Source: Apoderus coryli (lineage: Eukaryota > Arthropoda > Insecta > Coleoptera > Attelabidae). From it: a stretch of DNA of 64,000 nt. A program made the position numbers and the translations under genes. The notes below the pieces were generated by a model, which saw nothing but the letters and a program-made list of their open reading frames with translations, ran no database searches and had not been told where the DNA came from. The stretch is from NCBI GenBank assembly GCA_911728435.2, contig OU452203.1:11553651-11617650 (forward strand). Reading direction: 5' to 3'. This document shows, one piece after another, positions 25,395 to 37,394 of the stretch (positions are counted from its first letter, which is position 1; each line of letters begins with the position of its first letter).

Positions 25395-26545
25395 CTTAGA
25401 CCTTGGTGTTCCTATGTCGTCTTAAACCTGTCTTTTTGTCTAAAAAGTGTGTTTGTAATATCAAGAGCTTGTTCTGCTCATTTGGTTAGCAGCAATAGAC
25501 CGTTGGAGCTACACTTTCCTACTCCTTCTTTACCAGTGGTATTAGGCCGGAGAGCAGAGTCTCGACCAACTCGTGCGTTGAGGCCTCCTAGCAAGATGAT
25601 ATTGTGGGACTCAGAAAGGTTGGTCAGCACTCTATCAAGCTGGAGTAGAATTACACTTTTAATTCTAAATTAATTTAACTTTGGCTCGCCGATCCCAGCT
25701 TAGTTTGTGGCGAAGGGTCATCAACCTTTCATTTATTTCAGATGGAAGATTGTCCAATTAACTAATTGGTCGTTTTTAATGGCAAATCCGACACAATGGA
25801 TACGGGGTTTATTGTCGTTTTTCCCTATCCAAAAGAAAGTATAGCCACCACCGTGTTCTTTCAATTGACCTTCACCTGATCTTCTGGTTTCACTGAATGC
25901 AGCAATACCATTGCTGAATCGTTTTATTTGACGGGCTACAATTTCCGGACGTCGTATTACTGGTGTTAGTATCCATGAGCAAGTGGTGCACCCTCTGGAT
26001 ACGGTTATCTAGGTACGGGTGGGTGGACTGACTAAAAAGGACTGCTTAGTCACTAGTGCCGGACACGAGTAGCTTCACAGTCTAAAGCTAAACGGTCATC
26101 CCACAATCGCCGCCTACGTTCCGGTTTGTCACTAGGAACTTCCAGATCACACAATCCTGCTCCCGTCGGCAGTCTTCGATCGCCGTAGGGTTTTGGAAGG
26201 TAACGTTTGGACTTCTCCTTCGCTGGAACACACCTGTGTGTGAGATTTTTTACTGTGGTAATGCTACTGCACATCAGCAATCACACGACTCCTAACAGAA
26301 ACTGTCCGACCCAATGACATATTGTCTACGATTGAAGACTCCAGCACTGCTGCCATCTGTTGTAGGGGTGTCAATGGATGCGTTAGTAAGATGGTGGGTT
26401 CGCATCCTAGACGACGCTTAAGGGCATTTGGTTCGACGTATAACGAGATTAAAGTCGTCCATTTAGTTCTCGCACTGTTGCGGCTACAGACACTATGGCT
26501 CGCCAAGAGTGCCGTAGTAGGGAAGTCATTGGCCTGACTCACTAA
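25395..26545 (-). pseudogene. RTE-type LINE, 5' part with endonuclease domain
   Basis: Minus-strand frames give R-R-P-E-I-V-A-R-Q-I-K-R-F, then I-A-A-F-S-E-T-R-R-S-G-E-G, then G-G-G-Y-T-F-F-W-I-G-K (25690-25955). Further on come NIILLGGLNARVGRDSALRP and V-G-K-C-S-S-N-G-L-L-L-L (25405-25640). This is the apurinic-type endonuclease of RTE elements. The SETR glutamate is retained, but the usual GDFNARVG reads GGLNARVG, so the catalytic aspartate is lost. The upstream part (26053-26545) is open in short frames and may be the element's 5' region. No reverse transcriptase follows. Confidence 0.8.
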
Positions 26546-26764
26546 AGCTAGATCGGTGTATATAAATTACAATGTGACTCTAGCTATCTTTACTTCGGAA
26601 GAAGAAAAATAAATGTTAAAACAAGGTTTAAGGAACATTCCAGTTGTATTCCGTAAGAAGATTACCGATTCGTTCATTGCAACCGACAAATGATAAAATT
26701 TATCATGATGAAAATTATGGGAACCGAATAATAGTGTTTCTGGAAACGTAGCTATACTCGCACT

Positions 26765-27125
26765 GTTGGTGTAAGCCTAAATACGATGAGTTAAAAGTAT
26801 TAAATTGACTAGGTAGTGTTAAACTATATGCACCATCACTATCACTGTTTTTCATTATATAAATAGGTTTGAAATCTTCGAAATTAGCGAAACAATTTGA
26901 TAATAATAATAAACTGTCATTTTGGTTTAATTGTATTATCGGCGTTGCTATGGTTATTGTTCATAACCGATGCTACTTTTGTCATTACCAGAAAATTTAC
27001 CCGTGCATTTTTGAATATTTCCCACTGGTTGCCCAGCAACTACTAATGAAAAACAATATTACAATGTACTACATTTTCAAATTATGATTGAACATATAAT
27101 AACGGCATTTAAAAACAGTCGTAAC
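26765..27125 (+). repeat. Dispersed repeat, copy C
   Basis: Matches 32258-32591 in the same orientation. Shared blocks are AAGTATTAAATTGACTAGGT, GAAATTAGCGAAA, TTTACCCGTGCAT and ACAATGTACTACATTTTCAA. It also matches the inverted arm 31881-32177. No conserved reading frame is evident between copies, so the ORF at 26869-27087 is probably not a gene. Confidence 0.8.
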
Positions 27126-27285
27126 ATTAGAGTTAATAAAACACAAAGCGAAAAATCCTGACAAAATATTAAATTCTCAAATACAACACGGTTTACTGTG
27201 TTTGGCAACGGAATTTTTAAAAAGTTGAGTAACCAAAAGAACTACTTCAATTTGTCAGTATATTTGAATAGAAATAAATTATTAG

Positions 27286-27368
27286 TAAAAGTATGTGTTT
27301 GGCGACATCTAGTTTCTGTTGGTAATATGCCGAGTGAACAACAATTCTATATATCGACTGCGTGTAAG
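27286..27368 (+). repeat. Single copy of the arm found in the 34889 palindrome
   Basis: GTGTTTGGCGACATCTAGTT, then GCCGAGTGAACAACA, then TCGACTGC correspond in order to the left arm of the palindrome at 34889-34997, at roughly 85 percent identity by eye. The match stops just after the CTGC block, and no hammerhead motif follows here. Confidence 0.75.
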
Positions 27369-30164
27369 ATGCCGATACTCGCGTTAGCGGGACGTCTATA
27401 TTTGAAATAAGATTGTTTAACGAAAAATTTCATTAAGTTATTTTATTTTCGATAGAGCTTTGAGTAAACTTTTATGAAAGATTTTAAAAAGAGCGGGTTC
27501 GCCCGGATCCTCCACTGCGACCATATAGTCTATTGTGGCTCATACCTATTCGTATTTCACCCAGCAGCACAATAATCTTAATTAATAGCTACATTTGGGC
27601 AGAAACATAAGACATTTGACAAAGCAGGCCTAATATTTAAGAATTTTCAAATTAGTCTAGTTCATCTGAACACCACACACAACAAGTTGGAGTCCAAATT
27701 TCTGAATGAGTAATAATATTTTTGAATTTGCAAACATTAATTCCTTTGACAGCTTTTCTCTATTATGTTTTGAATATATCTGATTTTTCCAATTAAGTAA
27801 CTTTAGGAAATACGTCTCTATTCACAAACTTTTTTCTGTTCAATTTGCAATCTAAATATATTTATTATTCTGGAAGACCTTTATGAAATACTTTTAAAGT
27901 ATGTTTTTATATCATCGACATTTAATTTAAAAACTTGCAGATTAATTTTTTAACAACTGATGAAGCAATCAAGGAATTTTTAATTAAATTCTGTTTCGCC
28001 ATCAACCGACCAACTGGTCTAGAGTATAGTGTAGAATAGTGGTGGCATAAAAAGCAGCAATTTAAAAATAAAGACTAAAGTGGATGTTATGAAATATGGC
28101 TTCAACTACACACATGTTGCGGAAAATACTTTATTAATATTTTTACAAGGGTTCACAAAAAGATTTTTTTATTAATGCACGTATTAGTCGCTCGAGAACA
28201 AAATCAAAGGCGTTTTCGACGCTTGACGAAGCTCTCTAAAATCAACTGATTGTACAAGTGCAAAATATTTAAAATAGTTAAGGCCCTGAATTGGATTTGT
28301 GGGCATTTTTCTTTGATATTCTTTTGTTGAACCTTACTTCTTATGAGACTTATAATCAAAAAAATTATTTTGAGTAATGTAATTTTTAAATTCATTAAAT
28401 CCATTACTTATTGACCTTATATTGTAAAAATCAAATTCAAGTGACATTGGTACAATAGCATGAATGAAGAAGTATATTCTACAAAAGAGTAAGAAAATGG
28501 ACTCTTGTTTACCATTCCAGCTGCAGCCTCGTCTTCTGCTTCCGTTTCAGTATTAGTGTCATTGGTTTCTAGTTTGCTCAATTGGTCTACGGATAAGAAT
28601 GGCCATAAATAAAGGGTTTATCCTTCACTATTCTAGCTTCAAGTACTTGTGTTAGTGCCTGTTTTAAATGTTCCAAAGTATTTTTTTGTTCATCTCGTTC
28701 TTTTTTGGTAAGATCCTTTAACCTTTTCAGACAGATATCTTCTTTGAATAGATGACAAACTGAAGTCTCACTTTTTCCAAGCCTTTATATACTATAGATA
28801 TCGCGAGCTTCACGTCATTTAATATTTTTAATGTGGCAGCTAACAACACTTTAGTGTTTTTTGTAGTGAATTTGGCAAACCAAATCAAATGATTTAATCT
28901 AAAGTAATCCATTGTTTCACTTACGGTTATTATCAAATTATTTCTTACAGTTGCAGATACTTCTATTTTTTTCTGAAAGCACTTCCGACAAATCCATATT
29001 GGCATTAAATCCAGCATAAATTAAACAAGGTATAACTGACAGCATCTCAAAGATCTTAAAAAAAAAACTATAATATTAATCTAGAATCGCAACTTGTTCA
29101 AAATCATTCATTCATCAATAAAGGATCGTACCCCCTTTGAAGCATTATGGTGTATAAAAGGTACCATACATATTGTTCTAGAAATAAGACCAGCTCTGAG
29201 ATAAAAAGGCATTTTTATGGATTAGAAGTCTAACTCTTCCGTGAGAAAGGGAAAACTTAATAATACTTAAACTAATAGTACCTACTTAATTTATTATTAT
29301 TTTAAAAACACTCTATTTATTCCAAAAAACAACGTATTTTAGCGAATGACTACATCAGACATACTGGTGCCTAGTTAAAACTCACATACCTACTACAGAC
29401 TTTTCTTTTTTTATTAAAACTACGTCTACCTACAACTCTATCATCTACATTATAAATATGTTGAGTTTCACACAGAGTCTTCCTCATTATCTTTGGCATA
29501 CTCGTCTACTTATCCGTGTGAAGTTTTTTCAGCTTTTTCACGTCGTGTTTTGTTATTGTTGTCTACGTTGTAACACAGTTGCAGAGGAAAAACGCCTTGT
29601 GGAACATTTCCAGGCTACTTGTTATAGAGAAAATTGCAAAACAAGCAGTAGACCTAGTGTAGGGTGCGAACAATGAATTCTTTATAAAAAAAAAAACTCC
29701 TTACGAATACCTAGTTTGTCTTTAACGTGAGGGTCACGTCATATATAGATTTTATGGCTAATTTTTATTCAAACGGATTGTCTCACTGACGTACATCCTA
29801 CCATTTTCTTTTAACTCAGAAATCATTAACAGGTACCACCACCAAATGGAATTTCTGTTTTGTGCGACCACCAGTGCCGTAAAAAAAAGTTTGATAGTAG
29901 ATTTTGACATAGGTACACAGTGCCCAAAAGAAGGTATGCAGTTACATTTACATACTTTTCTCACAAATATTAGATGCTTACAGATTGAATTGGAAAATAA
30001 ATAAATGAATTTTAAAGCATAATTAACGCCTTGCGTAAGTATGTGCAAGAAACGTAAAAAATTAAAAAGATCATCATTTCAATTTTGTAATAATAAAATT
30101 TTTAATCTTTAGTTAATAACAATAATAATAAACGACTTTATTTAAATATTCATTACATATACCC
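27369..30164. other. No gene firmly recognised
   Basis: A lysine-rich minus-strand frame at 28727-29017, continued in a shifted frame (L-T-K-K-E-R-D-E-Q-K, about 28700), looks like old coding sequence, but I cannot name it. An (AAT)n/CTTTATTTAAATATT junction at 30119-30150 resembles a LINE tail. Small ORFs at 29458-29676 and 29758-30048 have no recognised motif. Confidence 0.4.
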
Positions 30165-31480
30165 TACTAGTAGGTAACATTGTAGCAATTTTGAAATTAG
30201 CGGAATTATGTACATTCCGAAAGAATACTAATGTTATAGCTCAGTCCGAATGAATCCCAATATGCTATTCAAATTGTTACGGTTCGATTCAAGTTACGAG
30301 CGGTTCCAAATAAAGAAGAACAAACAAAGAATATCAACATGAATAATAACAGAATCATATTATTAAATGAAAGAAACAAACAACTAAAATAAGCTTTATT
30401 AATCTGTATTAAAGTAATGCAAAATTTACTTACTTAACTTACCATTATAATCTTGTATCACTTCCGGTCACCGACTTTCATTAAAAGGAAATATTTAATT
30501 GGATGACTCTTTTGTCAATAATTTATGGAAAACTTTATTATTAGAAATAAAACGCATAGTTCGGGCTAAAAACAACTAATTTAATAATTAAAACTAATTA
30601 AAGAAAATGAATAACAACAAGAAATAAATATGTATAAATTAAAGAAAGAGAATAACAATTAAGCGATAATGAAAATTTAAAAGAAAATCTTAGTCATTAC
30701 TTTGTACTACTTAAAAATAGGAAAATTAATATAATATCGAATAATTACGTATATTATAATTCCTGTACGAAACTTTAATATACTATTGAAAACGGAATTT
30801 ATTTCAATTACTAAAAGAAATAACTTTAAACTTTAGATAAAAAAAACTGATTAAAACAAAAAGGCCTTCAATTAAAAGAATATCAAAACTGACATAACTT
30901 TATACAATTCACTACTTCAGAATAAAATGAAATGAACTTAGTCTTTAAACAAAAACTAGAAAATAATTCTTAACTGAAAAACAAATTAAAATATCTCATT
31001 TAACTTTATTCAATTGGTACCTCTAGACCATACCAAAGCTAAAACGAATCTAACTTGTCTTTTCAAATAGCTTCATAAGAATCAGAATAGAATATAAAAT
31101 GGCCAATAAGAAGGGAGCATTGAAAATACACCCTTATAAACTACAACCACAGGGTGAGAGTAGTTTTAGAAATAAAATACATTTTTATGTCGACTCTGAT
31201 GATTGTTGTTACTTAGGTATCTTATGTTGGAGTTCGTTCAAAAGATTAACCAGTCACTACCATTTGTAAAGCAAGAAACAATACAATTTTATAATGACTT
31301 CTCGATCTCCCGAATCAGCGACTGGACAAAAACCCATTGTTTTTTTACTAGCCCTTTATATATATTCTTTGATATGGGAAACCGTGACGCCTTCCAATTA
31401 GCTTCAGTAATAATAATAGTCTGACGTTTAATTTATATAAAGGTATTTCGATAATGTTCAGTGACCACTCTGTAACTAAA
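30165..31480 (-). repeat. 1.2-kb dispersed repeat, copy B (LTR-like)
   Basis: Reverse-complement counterpart of 2860-4075. Landmarks in plus orientation are GAAAGAATACTAATGTTATA (30218), matching the right end of copy A, and GATATGGGAAACCGTGACGC (31371), matching its left part. Copy B is about 100 bp longer because of an extra stretch near 31020-31160. An LTR is the simplest reading, but I see no internal retroelement genes beside either copy. Confidence 0.6.
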
Positions 31481-31880
31481 ACACCTGGTTATTCTTTGTA
31501 TTACATGTATTTATATTTTCGACAAACTCATAAGCAAACATAATATTTTCGACTAGAAAAAGATCATTTTCTAGGGATTAATTCTTTTATCACTTAGAAA
31601 AAGGCACCCGAGATAATATTTATTATTTCCAGATGTTGTATAATATTTACAAAAATATTAGACTTCCAGACACGTTAGGTACAAAACTAAAAAACTAAGA
31701 GAAAATATCCTAAACTACCCAAATATATATACAGGGTAAGACAAAAGTATATTCTATCGCCAGTGTGTCTTTGTTTTGTTACAAGTTTAGCTATCGCTAC
31801 TCTTACACTTAACCTCACGAACAGAAAATCAAAAAAGAAACAGACAATATCTATGCAATGCAAAATCAAACACAAATACA

Positions 31881-32591
31881 ATTTTTCTACGACTGTCTTT
31901 AAATGCCTTCATTATATGTTCACTCATGATTTGAAAATGTAGTACATTGTCATGTTGTTTTTCATTTACCCGTGCGAAATAATATTTCCCACTAGTTGCC
32001 TAACAACTAAAAAAAAAATTAAAATTAAAAAATTAAAATTTCCTGGTAATGACAAAAGTAGCGGCGGGCATGAAAAATTACCATAGCAACGCCAAAAATA
32101 CAAACACCAAATTGACAGTTTTGGTATTTATAATTAATAATAATTATAATTAAGTATTTCGCTAATTTCAAAACACACTTTTTCTACGACTGTTTTAATG
32201 CTTTTGAATAAATTAAACATAATTTTTAGGAAAATATTTGTTTTTCTTACTTACACATGTTGGCTTAAGCCTAAATACGATAAGTTAGAAGTATTAAATT
32301 GACTAGGTGGTGTAAAACTATATTCACTATCACTGTTTTTGTGTTTTGAAATTAGCGAAATACTTAATTATAAATACCTAAACTGTCAATTTGGTGTGTT
32401 TGTAGTGTTGCTATGGTGATTTTTCATGCCCGACGCTACTTTTGTCGTTACCAGGAAATTTACCCGTGCATAATAAATATTTCCCACTGGCAAGTGGTAG
32501 TGGTAAATGAAAAACAGCATTACAATGTACTACATTTTCAAATCATGATTGAACATATAATAAAGGCATTTAAAGACAGTCATAGAAAAAT
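31881..32591. repeat. Long inverted repeat with arms of about 250-300 bp
   Basis: The left arm 31881-32177 and the right arm 32341-32591 are reverse complements with small indels. For example, TTTTTCTACGACTGTCTTTA (31882) faces TAAAGACAGTCATAGAAAAA (32571). The spacer is about 160 bp and belongs to the same repeat unit, because 32258-32591 as a whole matches copy C at 26765. The structure looks like two copies in head-to-head orientation with a deletion at the junction. Confidence 0.85.
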
Positions 32592-34888
32592 GTAGTTGAA
32601 TAACTAGTATATAAATCAAACGGAGAATTTTTCATAATTTATATTGTGCATAATTTGATTATTATCAATGCTGGGAGTATTGAGTGTAGAATAATGCGCA
32701 TATTTTGCGGCAAGAGCATTATTTTCCTTTATACCACCTATCCTATATATTTCTATGGCTATCCATAGATAGAACATATATTACATATACATACCTATAT
32801 GTGTAGATAAATTATTATCGGTATTATAGGGCGACATAATCCTAATTCTGACACTCTCCCCTAATTAATAACCCCTTTTAAACATTGCAATGTTGCCATA
32901 CTATTAGGTACTATTACAATGCTTAATTATCGCAATTGTGTGATACTTGTTTGCAGAAAGATATTGTACCTATAAGAATTATTTATGTTTTTTGTTTTAA
33001 TTTAGAAGGTTTTCATTTTAAGACATATTATGTTTTTATCTATATATATTAGAATTGAAGTAAACTTAATCTAGTAGGGCTATAAAAGAGATATCTTCTG
33101 TCTAGCTGAGGCTAGGATCTAGGGATGAGCACCACTGATAAATTCTAAGGAAAGTTAAATCTCTACGAGGCCAGCTCCAGTAGAACCTACACTTGGGACC
33201 TGCATGTTGGTGCGACCATGGAACAATGGAGTCGTCAAATATTGTTGCGTTGAGGATGTGTTGTCATTTTTTTTATACCAATTGCAAAGCATTCGTCTTT
33301 GAATATGCTAATCCAAGTTCCAGAATAGTGAAATATTTCTTAAAGACTACAATATCACGTCAATCAACAGTACTGATCTACATACAATCGAACACATATC
33401 GAGTACGTTCGGTTTTACCTGGAACATTAATCTCTAAGAATACCTATGTCAGTGAATCTACTAAAACAGCGTGCTAAATTATCTCATCAATGTTTATTGT
33501 TGTTCAGTGTATATTTGTTAATCCAATACGGCATATTTTTATTATTATTAATATATTATCAAGAAAATATTTTATTAAAAAACAGCTATACATAAATATG
33601 AAACAAGATCTGGCAACAATGCATCCTCTCCCTCTAAAATAGAGCTCGTTAGTAGTGAAATCCAGTTGTGGTGAACGTTTCCCTCTATATGATTAAAGAG
33701 AATTTGTGCTGCCACCTATGTGACTCGTTAATAGCCCAGCTATTATTATTGTGACATTATATTTTATTAATGCCATTAAAAACATAAATTTAGAAAATAA
33801 ATAGACTCTCGTCTCTTTTTATCCAACACATTCAACCATTAATTTTGAAATATATAGTTATAACGCTGCCATAAAAAAAGCTGCAGAGCAACAAGTATAA
33901 AAACATGAGGAGCTGTTTGTTGCTCTATACCCAAAGCTTAAATCTGTTTATATAGAGAAAAGTTTTGGAAAAATAAATTCTAGAGATAGAGAAGGAGAAG
34001 CATGATGTTAGTGGAACGGAATTATCGACCAAAATGCAGTGGCTCACATATATAACATATCGTTTTATTTTATCAAATGAATAGTATAGTCTTTCTAATC
34101 TTAATTTAAAATGATATAAAAAAACCACAACTCGATATCCCTTTGTAATGTCAATACCGACCTCATCCGTCCATAGGCACACACTTTTAACTTTTCATAA
34201 CAATACATGCCCTACAATATTTTAAAAATCCTTTATGTGTTAACAATTAATGTTAACTGTATAACTGTTTTGCCGTTTTAAAAATATTTTTAATTTTAAT
34301 TTAATTCCCCTCAAAACAAAAGCAAACGAGTTCCACTCGTGTCACTGGTATACTGCCTTATAAAAAAACTGTCTCTATATATATAACTACATTGCAACCT
34401 AATACCAGCGATGTCTGATACAGTGACTGCAAAAAGTTTCATCCCTTTGAGGTATTATTAAAAATTATTATGTAATTCGATAATCTTCTTTCATTTTATT
34501 AATCCAAGAAAAACTATTGAACAAATCATGGTTACAATATTCTGCCACCGTGTTTTACTGTCGGACACAAATTTTCTTATTTAAATTGCACATTAAGTCT
34601 TCGCCATACCATATGATGTCCATCCGATTATATGTAGATTAATCTGAGGAAATAACACGTTGCCAAAAATTATTTGTTTCATTCATATTATATTTATTTG
34701 CAAACTGTAATCATTAACCCAACTTTTTCCAGTCACTGTAGTTATTTTTATTACTGTCGGTATCCTTTGGCCGGTCTTATATACGAGGGAGAAATGTATC
34801 CAAAAAATGATGCATTCGATGCCCAGTTCTAATGTAAAGAGGCATGGGAACGGATAGCCCCGGTAGAATCGGTAAATTTATATATTTT
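32592..34888. other. No gene recognised
   Basis: AT-rich. A small inverted pair AGAGCAACAA/TTGTTGCTCT lies at 33885-33926. The ORFs at 33193-33477 and 33925-34182 have no recognised motif. Confidence 0.45.
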
Positions 34889-35115
34889 AGATGTTAAAGG
34901 ATGTGTTTGGCGACATCTAGTTTTATCGTTGGTAGTACGCCGAGTGAACAACAGTTCCTATATCGGCTGCCTGGGAGGTCTCTGACCCCATAAAGCAGTT
35001 GGTAGTTGCTTTATGGGGTCAGAGACCTCCCAGGCAGCCGATATAGGAACTGTTGTTCACTCGGCGTACTACCAACGATAAAACTAGATGTCGCCAAACA
35101 CATCCTTTTACATCT
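34889..35115. repeat. Near-perfect palindrome, 109-bp arms, 9-nt spacer
   Basis: Arms 34889-34997 and 35007-35115 are exact reverse complements apart from one mismatch near the outer end (AGATGTTAAAGG against AGATGTAAAAGG). The spacer is GTTGGTAGT. Each arm contains GTGTTTGGCGACATCTAGTT, GCCGAGTGAACAACAG and GAGGTCTCTGACCCCATAAA. A diverged single arm occurs at 27286-27368. The right arm lies 33 bp before the hammerhead motif at 35149. The ORF at 35006-35221 runs through the palindrome and is probably not a gene. Confidence 0.95.
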
Positions 35116-35148
35116 CTGTACCGTGTGTGGTATATACCACATTATTTA

Positions 35149-35250
35149 CGAGAGTTTGGCTGTCAACTACTGGCCGATCACCACTGATGAGTCGTGGATC
35201 GACGAAACGGCCGTCTGGTGAAAGTATAGTGGTTGACAGACAAACTCTCG
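35149..35250 (+). ncRNA. Hammerhead ribozyme, complete conserved core
   Basis: The core is CTGATGA (35184-35190); stem II GTCG/CGAC (35191-35194 and 35200-35203) with loop TGGAT; GAAA (35204-35207); and a GTC cleavage triplet (35213-35215). Stem III would form from the self-complementary ACGGCCGT (35207-35214), too short for a normal loop, as in hammerheads thought to act as dimers. Inner stem I is TCACCA/TGGTGA (35178-35183 with 35216-35221). After an internal loop, outer stem I pairs 35149-35172 with 35227-35250 (about 23 pairs including two G-U, one mismatch). Stem I ends are open, as in type I. Predicted self-cleavage is after C35215. Such ribozymes are known in Penelope-like elements and retrozymes; activity here is inferred. 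Confidence 0.8.
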
Positions 35251-35852
35251 GATTTTAAGTCTTGTTTTGTTAAACAAGCCCATTTCTTATATATTTTAAA
35301 TTAAGATTAGAAAGAATATACCAAAGTTGCCGCTTATGTACTACGACGTTGCAACCGCTTTTTGATAAAGCAGTAAGCAAATACGGAAAAAGAATGTTCA
35401 CTGCTGAATTGGGATTGGAACAATATTAAAATAATAATAACATATAATATATGATTTTAGTTTTTTTTATGCCAACTAGCATACATACCAGAGATGCATA
35501 TGGCGCCAGAAAATCTGATTTTTTGCTGACATGCTATATTAACCCCTGCCTAGCGAGTACGGCATCTTTGACTGACCGGTCAGAATATGTTTGATAGCTC
35601 ATTGAAACAGTCGCGTCAGCTGCTCATATAAATATTAATCTTAGTGTACATTTGGTTTTGAGCCACTTCTTTATCTTCTCTATTTATGATTTTTTTTTGT
35701 TCATGCAAACACATGCTTTAGAGACATTGTAAGGCGAATTCAATGGGAGATTTCTTGAGTCATTCTATGACGAAAAATCTTATAAACATAAGTTTGATAA
35801 CGTTAGGTTTTTATCTTAACATCCTTTAGCCGATTTGTATATGCATTTTTAC

Positions 35853-36075
35853 AGGACTTGATGGAAATGTCCTCCTTCAACTGCAATGCATGCCGCATTA
35901 GGTCCTCTCACCATCGATTTGATTAGGTCTACTCACATGAATTCCGTATCCGGTGGATTAAGTGCAGTTCTATAAATGAGAGACTTTAAATGCCCCCAAA
36001 GGAAAAAATCTTGTGATCTGAGTAGCCATGAATGTGAACCTGCACGACCGATACAGTTGGAAAACTGAGGTGGAC
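35853..36075 (-). pseudogene. Tc1/mariner-superfamily transposase C-terminal fragment
   Basis: The minus strand reads W-L-L-R-S-Q-D-F-F-L-W-G-H-L-K-S-L-I-Y, then R-T-A-L-N-P-P-D-T-E, then a stop. It is the same region as the 22238-22430 fragment (RSPDLTPLDFFLWG type), with PDLTPL collapsed to Q. After the stop, more of the tail (L-I-K-S-M-V-R-G-P-N) is still readable. The upstream frame at 36077-36319 may be older coding sequence. Confidence 0.7.
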
Positions 36076-36562
36076 CTTATCGTGCATAAACCACCTCGAT
36101 CTTCTTTCCACCAATGGGATATATTCTATAGGTTCTAGGTAAAACAAATTGCAAAAGGACGATAATCTTTAACAACAATAACAAAATTTGGGATAGATAT
36201 GTCTGAGATGCTGCCTGTTTTTGCAATAGCCAAGAACAATAATCATCTCGCTGCCGCTGGGGAAAATCTTTCTTGATACATGCGTCTAGCCGCTCTCGAA
36301 TTGTCTTATGCCGTTCCATAAACGAAATGTATATCAGCCATTTCTTCTTCTTTTTGTGAATTGAACACGTCAGAGAATTATTAGATTAAATTATTAATAC
36401 CTACGTTATGATTGCAAAGTCAAATTTTCAAATTTGGTTAATCAATAAATGTTTTTCATACTCATGTCACTCTTAGTTTTTTGTTACTTTACAGACCATT
36501 GCATGTTCGGGAAACATGCAATACTTAGTTTTTCTTTTTCTTGAACCTTCTTATTTATATTT

Positions 36563-36664
36563 AATTTTTAATTTCTAGGGGTTTATAATAAATAACATTC
36601 TAATAACGCATGTTATTAGAATGTTTGTTTTTTGAGAACGTAAAACCCCAAGAAATTAAAAATT
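36563..36664. repeat. Inverted repeat, about 45-bp arms with bulge
   Basis: The outer pair is AATTTTTAATTTCTAGGGGT (36563) with the complementary ACCCCAAGAAATTAAAAATT. The inner pair is AACATTCTAATAAC (36594-36607) with GTTATTAGAATGTT (36612-36625) around GCAT. The two stems are offset by unequal spacers. No promoter or coding context is evident. Confidence 0.8.
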
Positions 36665-37079
36665 CTTAAATACTTAGTTTATTTATTTGATGTTTCTCAA
36701 AAACAAAGGAAGTAAAAAAAGTTGTATTTTTGTTTGCTTTGTGAAAATATACAAACATTGCAAAACACTCAGTGGCGCTAATCTATTTCTGTTTTAATAT
36801 TTGGATTAAAGTACCGCACGGGACCATACTGGACTTAATAATTTTAAACTAGTTACGGCTTCAGAACACTCATACATAATTCTGCAAAATTTCAACAAAA
36901 TCGGCTACCTACGCATTTTTCTCTTGAAACGAAACATTATGGTACCTATGTTTATAAGAATATTCATCTTAAAGTCACGCAAGAAATCCCTCCTTAAAGT
37001 TTATCAAATTACTTATCTAACCCCCTGTATATGATGGTAGTCTTACAGGAACATGGTATCTGGATCTTTAACAGCAATT

Positions 37080-37190
37080 TATTGAACCACCAAGATTTGC
37101 GGTTACCGCAACTTGGAAACATATCCTTTCAACAAGACGAGACATCGTTGCATAACACACAGATTGTAACGACGTTTCTAATTCAATAAT
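37080..37190 (+). pseudogene. Tc1/mariner-superfamily transposase mid fragment
   Basis: The plus strand reads F-Q-Q-D-E-T-S-L-H-N-T-Q-I-V-T, corresponding to the (W)FQQDGAxxHT motif that carries the second catalytic aspartate in the same transposase group as the DFFLWG fragments. Only this motif is preserved. It lies directly upstream of the LINE at 37395. Confidence 0.6.
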
Positions 37191-37394
37191 GTGAATCCCG
37201 ATCCAACGCCCATAAACTTTTCAAAAACGAATATGCAAAAAGAAACAGAGATAAAATAAAAGCTTGTCCTAGCATCAAAACTATTTTTTACAAAAAAATC
37301 TAAAACCTACACACCATTAAAACAAAAAATATTCTTAAAGAGAGCAGTTATGGGTGTGTGTCAAAAATGCACAAAATTGAAAACGAGCCTGTAT

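Noticed and set aside
26869..27087. 72-codon ORF in repeat copy C
   Set aside because: The frame is not conserved in the other copies of the repeat.
35006..35221. 71-codon ORF
   Set aside because: It spans the palindrome arm and the hammerhead ribozyme; no protein family is recognised.
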